Below are positions 13,863 through 19,715 of a stretch of 32,003 bases of DNA, one piece after another. This stretch comes from a virus: positions 1-32,003 of the IMG/VR virus record IMGVR_UViG_3300044797_000032; one strand, written 5' to 3'. How positions within the stretch are numbered: the stretch's first letter is position 1; every line of letters starts with the position of its first letter. Below the pieces are notes generated by a model. That model worked only from the letters and a program-made list of their open reading frames with translations. It was not told where the DNA came from and ran no database searches. Made by a program: the position numbers and the translations under genes.

Positions 13863-14644
13863 GGCATCACTCCTTTGTGCAGATATTCGCGCCAGACTTT
13901 CCCATAGGTATCATCGAGCAGCCGGCTCCAATAAAAACGGTATGGCGTCCCGCGCCGCGACACATAAGCCGGATACTTCTCACGGCAATACTCCGCGCAT
14001 CGCTCAATCCCCACCTCCCGCGCCTCTCGGTTCCCGGTGGCCGTGGCGAGACCACCGGGGGAGAAGCGGTTTGCGACTTGATGGGCGAACACAGCGGTGT
14101 GTAGATACCAGGGGTACTTCGCCATAATCCCCCGGAACAACAATTCGTGATCCTCGAACTGTACGTCCAACTTTGGATCGTGCCCTCCAACTTCCATAAC
14201 TCGGCGCACATTCCATGCGGCGATCTGCAGGCCCATCGATCCTGTGTGGAGTACGGGGCGACCGCTATTCAGTGTGGCAGCATCCATGAACTGCCCATAC
14301 CCCGGCTTGACCGTTCCTATGCCGATGGCGCGCGTCGGCCCCCGGATAAAGGAAAGCAACGGGCGAATGGACTTGGTTGGCCTTATATCATCATCAGCCA
14401 TGATGATAGCAGCAAGACCTTTTTCAACGGCATCATCAAATATGCTTCGCCTTATCTGTCCGATCCCTAAGTTATCTCCGGGGGCGAGGATGCGGACTGC
14501 GGCGGTGAGCTCAGCGACAAATTCCGAATGTATTCTGGATTCACTACTCTCAACGACAAGTGTAATTGGTAGCTCTTGCTCTAGCCAGTACGGCATCACC
14601 TTCCGCAGTAGCGCGAGTCGGTCACGGGTGACGATGTAAATCAT
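13859..14644 (-). CDS. GT-A glycosyltransferase, resembling TET-associated glycosyltransferases, 261 aa
   Basis: The N-terminus IYIVTRDRLALLRKVMPYW is the sugar-nucleotide binding strand and helix. AAIIMADDDIRPTKSI gives the metal-binding DxD (Asp84-86). LGIGQIRRSIFDDA, GSMGLQIAAWNVRR and LDVQFEDHELLFRGI are the acceptor-side blocks seen in phage GT-A enzymes, especially the TAGT family that attaches sugars to oxidised or hydroxymethylated DNA bases. No TET/JBP gene is seen in the window. The ATG at 14644 overlaps the FAD gene stop. A surface glycan or protein substrate is an alternative. Confidence 0.72.
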   Translation of the reverse strand: MIYIVTRDRLALLRKVMPYWLEQELPITLVVESSESRIHSEFVAELTAAVRILAPGDNLGIGQIRRSIFDDAVEKGLAAIIMADDDIRPTKSIRPLLSFIRGPTRAIGIGTVKPGYGQFMDAATLNSGRPVLHTGSMGLQIAAWNVRRVMEVGGHDPKLDVQFEDHELLFRGIMAKYPWYLHTAVFAHQVANRFSPGGLATATGNREAREVGIERCAEYCREKYPAYVSRRGTPYRFYWSRLLDDTYGKVWREYLHKGVMP

Positions 14645-15555
14645 ACGATGCTCCTCATGAGATCGTAGTGACCTAGCGAGATCATCCCCCGGATTTTATG
14701 GAAGTCATCATACACATCATCCAGAAGTATGTTCCGCCACGTCGCAAACCTCCCAAGCGAGTACACGTTGTGCTTGAGTGTGAAGAGTAACAGCGTGTTC
14801 TTCCGCACATCGTCAGCGAGCGGATTGATCTTGCCGTACTCTTGGCGGACACATTCTATATAGACTCGTGGGCGCCACGATAGGCCGAATGCTTCCGTAA
14901 CATAATCGATGTCCTTATCGATGATCCTAGCGACCCCTTCCAGTATCAAGATCCCACCGGTCAGTGTGGCCCGGTATACGTTTGTTTCAGCCCCTGGGAA
15001 GTAGAGCGTTTGGTGCACATCACAATCAGCAAACGCATAACGCTTTACCCATATATTTGCATACCCGGGGGAGTCAACAGACTCACCGAGCAAGTTTGCT
15101 AGTGCAAAAATCGGTATGGTTGATACTACAGGAATATCCGAACGTCTTTTGCCATTTAGGCTTGATGCTGATAGGGACAACACAGGAGTGTTGAATTCGA
15201 TTCGCCCGTGGCACATAGCCACTAACTGCTCGTGTAAATCGTCCGGGGCGATGTACCGCTCGACCGGTGCCAGGTTCCAAATAGAACGGTCCTCCACCCT
15301 CCCCAAAACTTTCAGCGAATACTGGTTGGCATTCTGGACATTACAAACGTTGAATATCCTGCCATCTTTAACCAACCCTTTCCGCACCATTACCTTCCGA
15401 AAAGGAATCCCAAGCGCAGTCGCAATCTTCGACTCCCGAAAGCGTAGGACCGCTCGGTGTGCGGTGCGTCCTTCAGGACTATGCTCAAAGATCACTGCCT
15501 TTTTCTCTAGCGCCCCAGCTATACAGCCAGCGAGTCCGGCACCTAGAATATACAT
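14641..15555 (-). CDS. FAD-dependent oxidoreductase, 304 aa
   Basis: Starts at ATG 15555 after GGGAGAGTTGACGC. The very N-terminal GAGLAG (Gly5 to Gly10) with the following ALEKKAVIFEHSPEG is a Rossmann dinucleotide-binding motif ending in the acidic residue that holds the FAD ribose. VLRFRESKIATALGIPFRKVMVRKGLV and the C-terminal YSLGRFATWRNILLDDVYDDFHKI (flavin contact, resembling UDP-galactopyranose mutase or amine oxidases) support a two-domain flavoprotein. Phage flavoenzymes next to a glycosyltransferase occur in DNA-hypermodification clusters. Whether this one acts on a base, a sugar or an amino acid cannot be told from sequence. Confidence 0.72.
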   Translation of the reverse strand: MYILGAGLAGCIAGALEKKAVIFEHSPEGRTAHRAVLRFRESKIATALGIPFRKVMVRKGLVKDGRIFNVCNVQNANQYSLKVLGRVEDRSIWNLAPVERYIAPDDLHEQLVAMCHGRIEFNTPVLSLSASSLNGKRRSDIPVVSTIPIFALANLLGESVDSPGYANIWVKRYAFADCDVHQTLYFPGAETNVYRATLTGGILILEGVARIIDKDIDYVTEAFGLSWRPRVYIECVRQEYGKINPLADDVRKNTLLLFTLKHNVYSLGRFATWRNILLDDVYDDFHKIRGMISLGHYDLMRSIV

Positions 15556-15583
15556 GCGTCAACTCTCCCTATGATAGATGCGG

Positions 15584-15623
15584 AAAATCCCCAGTCTCTA
15601 CCCTTGAGGGATAGGGACTGGGG
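15584..15623 (-). terminator. Probable intrinsic terminator after the 224-aa gene
   Basis: A hairpin with long arms (CCCCAGTC at 15589-15596 pairing with GACTGGGG at 15616-15623, extended inward with one wobble and a mismatch) is followed on the minus strand by ATTTTC. It lies in the 77-bp gap between the 224-aa gene and the FAD gene. It may be a partial terminator that sets lower expression of the metabolism and polymerase genes downstream. Confidence 0.55.
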
Positions 15624-15632
15624 AACTGATCG

Positions 15633-16307
15633 TCACCCGCCGTTGATCTTCAGCAGGTCCCATCGAGCCATCGCCGCCAGAAGTCCGCTGGCCTCTGCTT
15701 CCTTCATCTTCAGAGACTCCACGCAGAACTTCACCATCGCGCCGTAGGAGATTCCATCCTTGCGGTTGGCGTGCTCATAGATTTTGTACCGCAACTTCTC
15801 CTTCTGCCACTTCGCGCCCGTTGCCTTTTTCGTGACGGTCACGCGGGCCGAGTCCTCATAAGTCGCTCGCTTTTCGCGCGGCTTCCGTTCCGCTTTCGGC
15901 TTCTTGGCCGCTGGGGGTTTCTTGGTCTTTGTCTTCTTGGTTTTCATGAGCTCAGTCTCCTCATTCGTTTCGGTTGGTGGTAGCTCGGGCGCCAGCGGTG
16001 CCTCGCCATTCAGGACTCTCAACAAACGCTCCATCCCCTTGGCCCTGGTCTCGAATCGGTGTACCGGAGTCGAGACTCCTGGGTGCTTGTTGTAAAAGCG
16101 CACAAGGTCGGCTGCGGTGAGGTCCCAATCTTCACGGTCAACTATGTGTTTTGGTAGGTCCTTGAACTGCTCTCCATCGCGGGCATCCTCTGCGAGCACT
16201 TCGTTGTCGTACTCGCCGAGTATCACATAGTTCTTCATGTCGAGCAGTAATGCTTTGCCCATACGTCGTATCTCCCGTTGTTTTCTAAATAGTTCGCTGG
16301 TGCTCAT
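15633..16307 (-). CDS. Lys-rich protein with winged-helix-like C-terminus, 224 aa
   Basis: ATG 16307 overlaps the DUF932 stop (ATGA). Residues 1-105 form a basic-acidic domain (DLPKHIVDREDWDLTAADLVRFYNKHPG). About 120-150 is a low-complexity linker (KTKKTKTKKPPAAKKPKAERKPREKR). The C-terminal 65 residues (KLRYKIYEHANRKDGISYGAMVKFCVESLKMKEAEASGLLAAMARWDLLKI) resemble a winged helix. This is compatible with non-specific DNA or RNA binding through the Lys-rich linker. No exact family is recognised. Confidence 0.65.
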   Translation of the reverse strand: MSTSELFRKQREIRRMGKALLLDMKNYVILGEYDNEVLAEDARDGEQFKDLPKHIVDREDWDLTAADLVRFYNKHPGVSTPVHRFETRAKGMERLLRVLNGEAPLAPELPPTETNEETELMKTKKTKTKKPPAAKKPKAERKPREKRATYEDSARVTVTKKATGAKWQKEKLRYKIYEHANRKDGISYGAMVKFCVESLKMKEAEASGLLAAMARWDLLKINGG

Positions 16308-17416
16308 GCCGCTAGGTCGAGAATCTTTCCAGCTTCCCGCTCCAACTTCACGCGCTGATCCTGGTAACCTATCTGCCGTGCGTAGGCCGTGATCCCTGTC
16401 ACGACATCAAACACGGACTCCATCGGCCGCTGCTCATCCGCGAGGAACGCCGCCGAGACGCCGGTGGCCTGCGCGGCGGTGAACCGCCGATTCTTCAGGA
16501 ACTCTGCCACATCGTCAATCTTCTTCTCCTGCGCGATCTTGAGCCGGTTAACGATGCCGGTTTCGGAAGCGTTCGCGTAGGCTTCGATGGTTGGGTGGAT
16601 CTCCTCCAAGAACCTGTCCGGAGCGCCGGCGGTGTGGCGGATGCGAAGTTCCTTGTATTCTTGCGCACCCCAGATGATCCGGTTACAGCACACATAGTCA
16701 AACAAAAACATCGCGAACCCCAGCGTGCAATCACCAACCTCTGAGTTCCAAACGATGAACCCCCGGGCGAAATCCCCATAACGGCCAGCGCGTCGGTTTG
16801 GGAGTGCGATGCGGTGCTTCTCGTCGGCGAGGAACACAAACATATCGCGGTCCGAAGCGTAGAGCGTGGTGTTATCCTTCGTGATGTGTACGTCCTTGCC
16901 GAACTCCCCCGGCACTTTGAAATCCCCAGTAACGCCATCCCCGAATCGGTTGACGAGTGCCTGGGTGATGGTCGCGTTCCATATCCTCCCATAGTTCGGC
17001 CCCGTCACCGCCCGCATCACCGGGGCGATCTCGGCCCTTGATTGCTCGGTGGTCAGTATCCCGATCTCCTCCACATCGCGGTGGAAACGGAGTCCGTAGT
17101 TGATACAATCGGCAGCCAGCGGCGCCGGTAAGTCCCGAAGATAACCAGCGGGGGCACCGGCGCGGTTGGCTATCTGTCCGAATGACCAGTGCGTCGCGGC
17201 GTACCCGTTCCCACGGGGGTCACAGATCGCGAGCCCCTTGTTATCGGTCCCTTCGACCGGAGCAACTTCAAGTCGGCGACTACTGACGACGCGGGAGTTG
17301 CTTGCCAGGCGAAGGGTCTTACAAAACACATTGAGATCGGTAAGGGAGGTGAACCGCTGGTCGGCGGGACGAGAGGCCCATTGCCGGTTGGCAATCATCA
17401 AGTTTCCATCAGCCAT
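16304..17416 (-). CDS. DUF932 protein, 370 aa
   Basis: The start ATG 17416 follows GGAGAATTAAC. The longer reading to 17485 is not supported. Features of the DUF932 family (PF06067, phage/plasmid-like protein) are a domain in the first 120 residues (THWSFGQIANRAGAPAGYLRDLPAPLAADCINYGL), then FVFLADEKHRIAL, RGFIVWNSEVGDCTLGFAMFLFDYVCCNRIIWG and a helical tail. DUF932 proteins are common in phages and plasmids. Their exact role is not known, although a link to DNA protection or repair has been suggested. It stands upstream of the FAD and glycosyltransferase genes. Confidence 0.88.
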   Translation of the reverse strand: MADGNLMIANRQWASRPADQRFTSLTDLNVFCKTLRLASNSRVVSSRRLEVAPVEGTDNKGLAICDPRGNGYAATHWSFGQIANRAGAPAGYLRDLPAPLAADCINYGLRFHRDVEEIGILTTEQSRAEIAPVMRAVTGPNYGRIWNATITQALVNRFGDGVTGDFKVPGEFGKDVHITKDNTTLYASDRDMFVFLADEKHRIALPNRRAGRYGDFARGFIVWNSEVGDCTLGFAMFLFDYVCCNRIIWGAQEYKELRIRHTAGAPDRFLEEIHPTIEAYANASETGIVNRLKIAQEKKIDDVAEFLKNRRFTAAQATGVSAAFLADEQRPMESVFDVVTGITAYARQIGYQDQRVKLEREAGKILDLAA

Positions 17417-17485
17417 GTTAATTCTCCAAATCAAATTCCCAGGACTGCGTGCCCGGGTGGTACGTTGGTAGCAATAACTACCCAA

Positions 17486-17513
17486 TTGGAGCCTCCTTCG
17501 GCGGAGGCTCCAA
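17486..17513 (-). terminator. Strong hairpin just after the 73-aa gene
   Basis: Eleven-base arms (TTGGAGCCTCC and GGAGGCTCCAA) with a six-base loop begin four bases after the stop of the 73-aa gene on the minus strand. Only TTGGG follows, so the U-run is poor. It may be a weak terminator or an RNA-stabilising stem. The rest of the roughly 100-bp gap to the DUF932 start contains only its ribosome binding site. Confidence 0.45.
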
Positions 17514-17517
17514 CAGG

Positions 17518-17739
17518 CTAGCGGCTAGTGGTCACCAACCACGCAGCATCGCTAATCGTCTTAGCGTGTCCGATCAGGGTGTCATTCCGGTACACATCCC
17601 ACCCGTTACCACGGCCGCTTGGCGTGTAGCGCTCCACAAAGTGGTAGTGCGTGCCGTCCGGCTTGTCGTATTCGAGGGGAGCCCCGGACCCGACCAGATA
17701 GGGTCGCAACTGGTCCTTGGTCACGATTGCCGTACTCAT
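17518..17739 (-). CDS. Hypothetical protein, 73 aa
   Basis: Starts at ATG 17739 in an ATGA overlap. The protein has alternating polar and aromatic residues (APLEYDKPDGTHYHFVERYTPSGRGNGWDVYRNDTLIGHAKTISDAAWLVTTSR), suggesting a small beta-sheet and one helix. No known motif is seen. It is the last of the three-gene block behind the first hammerhead ribozyme. Confidence 0.6.
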   Translation of the reverse strand: MSTAIVTKDQLRPYLVGSGAPLEYDKPDGTHYHFVERYTPSGRGNGWDVYRNDTLIGHAKTISDAAWLVTTSR

Positions 17740-17999
17740 CGCGTTAATACTCCTTCGGTTGATCGTTTCAAGATGTAGGCATCGATGGCCAGAGTCAGAA
17801 GCATCCTCTGATTGGCTCGGCCATCGATACTGCTAGCGTCCAGCATCAGCACCGCCCGCATCGTAGCCAGTAGCTCCTCGGCCCGCTCGATCTCGACCCG
17901 TAGCCGTTTGAGCCGTTCCTCGGCGATGCTACGGTGGAAGGCCACATCGATTTGCGCCCGCCTGAGCGGGCTAAGGCTATCAAGAGTTAGCTCAGTCAT
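17736..17999 (-). CDS. Coiled-coil protein, 87 aa
   Basis: ATG 17999 overlaps the previous stop (ATGA) and its own stop overlaps the next start. Nearly the whole chain is helical, with RSIAEERLKRLRVEIERAEELLATMRAVL as a clear heptad region. The C-terminus is short and basic. A structural or dimerising accessory role is possible. No family is recognised. Confidence 0.6.
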   Translation of the reverse strand: MTELTLDSLSPLRRAQIDVAFHRSIAEERLKRLRVEIERAEELLATMRAVLMLDASSIDGRANQRMLLTLAIDAYILKRSTEGVLTR

Positions 18000-18544
18000 G
18001 CGCCGACTCCTTGGGCTACCGCGATCAGCGCCTCAATTCGCGCGTCCGAGGCGACCAGAAGCTCAGCCACCTCCTTCGCGTCATAAACGGAAGCCGTCGT
18101 GTAGTTGAAGATGTTGGCCCCACGCGTAATGCGCAGCGTCGTGGAGCCGTTCCCTTTCGCTTGCGTTACGACTACGGTCGCTTTGCCATCGATGTATGCA
18201 ACGTGGCAACCATTCATGATGTCGGTCCACTCTAACACATGGATGGGAGGAGCGGGCGGTTGCACCATCGAGCGCAAGTCATCAGAGGCATTAATGTGCT
18301 CGATGATCTTGGACGCAATGTCATCGCTGCCCATGATCTCTGGTATCGCACGGAGGAATTCTGGTTGGTGCACAACCCAAGCTATCACCTCATCGGCATC
18401 GAGGCACTCAAGAAGTTCCTCGGCTTGTGGATCGAAAATCTCAATCACCTCGTTGAGGTCCAGCGCCTCGGTGATATCTTCCTTGGTGAGTGAAACTTCG
18501 ACTTCCTTCGTTACCGTAAAGCACTCATCTTTGTAATGTAACAT
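17996..18544 (-). CDS. Hypothetical acidic protein, 182 aa
   Basis: I chose ATG 18544 (MLHYKDECF) because its GGAGTTAATGACC leader aligns base for base with the leader of the 81-aa gene start at 19150. In-frame ATGs at 18550 and 18559 are alternatives. The first 100 residues are acidic and helical (EDITEALDLNEVIEIFDPQAEELLECLDADEVIAWVV). The second half has beta character (CHVAYIDGKATVVVTQAKGNGSTTLRI). The function is unknown. It is the first gene behind hammerhead ribozyme 1, whose predicted cleavage leaves a 59-nt leader. Confidence 0.7.
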   Translation of the reverse strand: MLHYKDECFTVTKEVEVSLTKEDITEALDLNEVIEIFDPQAEELLECLDADEVIAWVVHQPEFLRAIPEIMGSDDIASKIIEHINASDDLRSMVQPPAPPIHVLEWTDIMNGCHVAYIDGKATVVVTQAKGNGSTTLRITRGANIFNYTTASVYDAKEVAELLVASDARIEALIAVAQGVGA

Positions 18545-18570
18545 GGTCATTAACTCCATCAGATTGGGGC

Positions 18571-18632
18571 TGACTCATCAGTGCTGGTAGCCCAAAGCCA
18601 GCATACGCCGCTACGGTCGCGGCGTTTCGTCA
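18571..18632 (-). ncRNA. Hammerhead ribozyme type II, copy 1
   Basis: Read on the minus strand from 18632: helix II 3' arm TGAC, core GAAA (18628-18625), helix III with six-bp arms CGCCGC/GCGGCG closed by the A15.1-U16.1 pair, cleavage nucleotide A at 18604 (triplet GUA), helix I arms TGCTGG/CCAGCA around a 10-nt loop, core CTGATGA (18581-18575) and the helix II 5' arm GTCA (18574-18571). All invariant core positions match. The order of parts is the circular permutation called type II. The TGA stop of the 92-aa gene lies in helix II, so terminating ribosomes may block or delay cleavage. The predicted cut is between 18604 and 18603. Confidence 0.9.
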
Positions 18633-18908
18633 TCGGACATTTTTCATGAAGTGGTCATGTTCCACGTTGATTGCCAACTCAGCCATATCAAGTAGCTCAC
18701 TTGGTGCTAGGTTGAACCGGCGACCAACGCGAAGCGCCACTTGTCGCTGAGTCCTTTCCCATGCGTCGGCGTGCTGCGCATCGCTCCATTCGCCACCATC
18801 AAATTGGCGATCAGCATCGGAGCCGATAGCCGCCGCCAACGCGTAAGGTTGTATCGCGTGATTAAAAGCACGGACTGCCGGATAAAGAATTGATCGCTGC
18901 GCGGTCAT
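18630..18908 (-). CDS. Hypothetical protein, 92 aa
   Basis: ATG 18908 overlaps the 81-aa gene stop (ATGA). The protein has a helical N-terminal part (RSILYPAVRAFNHAIQPYALAAAIG) and a second helical region (SDAQHADAWERTQRQVALRVGRRFNLAPSELLDMAELAI). No motif identifies it. Its stop codon is part of helix II of hammerhead 1, so its 3' end is probably set by self-cleavage. Confidence 0.65.
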   Translation of the reverse strand: MTAQRSILYPAVRAFNHAIQPYALAAAIGSDADRQFDGGEWSDAQHADAWERTQRQVALRVGRRFNLAPSELLDMAELAINVEHDHFMKNVR

Positions 18909-19150
18909 GAGCACACCTCGCTTAGATCAACCATTGTTCCGTGACACACGATCTTCGTGACATCGATCTTGTACTCGGGGGCAGGGAACTTCTTCTGGAA
19001 CTCTTTCACAAGGGCAAGCATCTCTCGCTCCGTCACACAACTCCGCTCACTGGTTGAAAAGAAGTGAAGGTATGGCGGCTGACCGTTGATTGCTGCGCTC
19101 TTATTGCGCCGTGCGACGTTGATCTCATAATGATTCTGTACCATTGACAT
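18905..19150 (-). CDS. Conserved phage protein, 81 aa
   Basis: Starts at ATG 19150 (MSMVQNHYEINVA) after GGAGTTAACAATC. The phrases YLHFFSTSERSCVTEREMLALVKEFQKKFPAPEYKIDVTKIVCHGT follow a pattern I recall from several proteobacterial siphoviruses (YEINVA...YLHFF.T.ERS...E.....L...F...FP.PEY.). The function is unknown. It is the first gene after hammerhead 2, with a predicted 59-nt processed leader. Confidence 0.72.
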   Translation of the reverse strand: MSMVQNHYEINVARRNKSAAINGQPPYLHFFSTSERSCVTEREMLALVKEFQKKFPAPEYKIDVTKIVCHGTMVDLSEVCS

Positions 19151-19177
19151 GATTGTTAACTCCGATAGATTGGGGCT

Positions 19178-19238
19178 AGCTCATCAGTACGGGTGGCCCA
19201 GGGCCCGTAGACCCACCCCTGCGAGGGTGGGTTTCGCT
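19178..19238 (-). ncRNA. Hammerhead ribozyme type II, copy 2
   Basis: On the minus strand from 19238: helix II 3' arm AGC, core GAAA (19235-19232), helix III with seven-bp arms CCCACCC/GGGTGGG plus the A15.1-U16.1 pair, cleavage nucleotide C at 19210 (classic GUC triplet), helix I arms TACGGG/CCCGTA around a 10-nt loop, core CTGATGA (19187-19181) and helix II 5' arm GCT. Compared with copy 1 the helix sequences differ but still pair, while the core and the central TGGGC of the helix I loop are kept. That is strong evidence of selection on structure. The predicted cut is between 19210 and 19209. Confidence 0.9.
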
Positions 19239-19715
19239 TTTTGATTGGTAGACTGGAGAGCAGTAGAAGTCTCTCGTTGGGGTTATCGGCTATTCCTTAT
19301 CGAATCGTAGTACCGCGTGGGGAGTCGAGGTGGCACAGAGGCAGACCGTTCACCTTCACCGGGCGCCACTCGGGCGCGCTCGAAGGGGAAAGCGACTTTA
19401 CGCGGCGTGGCTTTCGAATAGCTCACACCCCCGGAATCGTCCGGTCTAGCGAGGGGCCTAGTAGGCTTCGAGGGCGTCCGTCGAGACTCACCCCCGTTCG
19501 GGGGAGCGGTCCGCGTCGGACCGCGCTCTGTATCTCTCTGGGCCTCCGGGGTCCCGCCCCGGGCTCCTCTCTAAGAGGAGACTAGATTATCGGCCAACAG
19601 CAAACAAAAGAAAACTACTTTCTTTCCCTTTAGAATCAAAGACTTGCACGCGATTACCACTCGTTTCAAGCCTAAAAACGGGTGTTTTCCGCAAACAAAT
19701 GGTTTGCGTAACGAA
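19239..19715 (-). other. 477-bp gene-free stretch with many hairpins, candidate structured RNA
   Basis: No convincing gene lies between the primase stop and hammerhead 2. Several stable inverted repeats are visible: CTCCTC/GAGGAG (19564-19580), CCGGGG/CCCCGG (about 19545-19561), GCGGTCCG/CGGACCGC (19506-19524), CCCC-GTTC-GGGG (about 19492-19503), CCGGA/TCCGG and GCCT/AGGC. The 19320-19590 part is very G+C-rich, while 19590-19715 is A+T-rich and holds a GCAAAC...GTTTGC palindrome (19691-19707). A plus-strand frame (19241-19585) is Arg/Ser/Gly-rich low complexity and unlikely to be a protein. I infer a 3' UTR or stand-alone structured RNA processed by hammerhead 2. A replication origin is an alternative. 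Confidence 0.5.

Noticed and set aside
14385-14410. TCATCAG sequence (reverse of CTGATGA) as a third hammerhead
   Set aside because: It lies in the glycosyltransferase coding sequence, and no GAAA with pairing helices is placed around it.
19241-19585. Plus-strand 114-codon frame in the structured gap
   Set aside because: Arg, Ser, Gly and Pro-rich composition without any motif or binding site. It overlaps strong hairpins and is opposite to all neighbouring genes.
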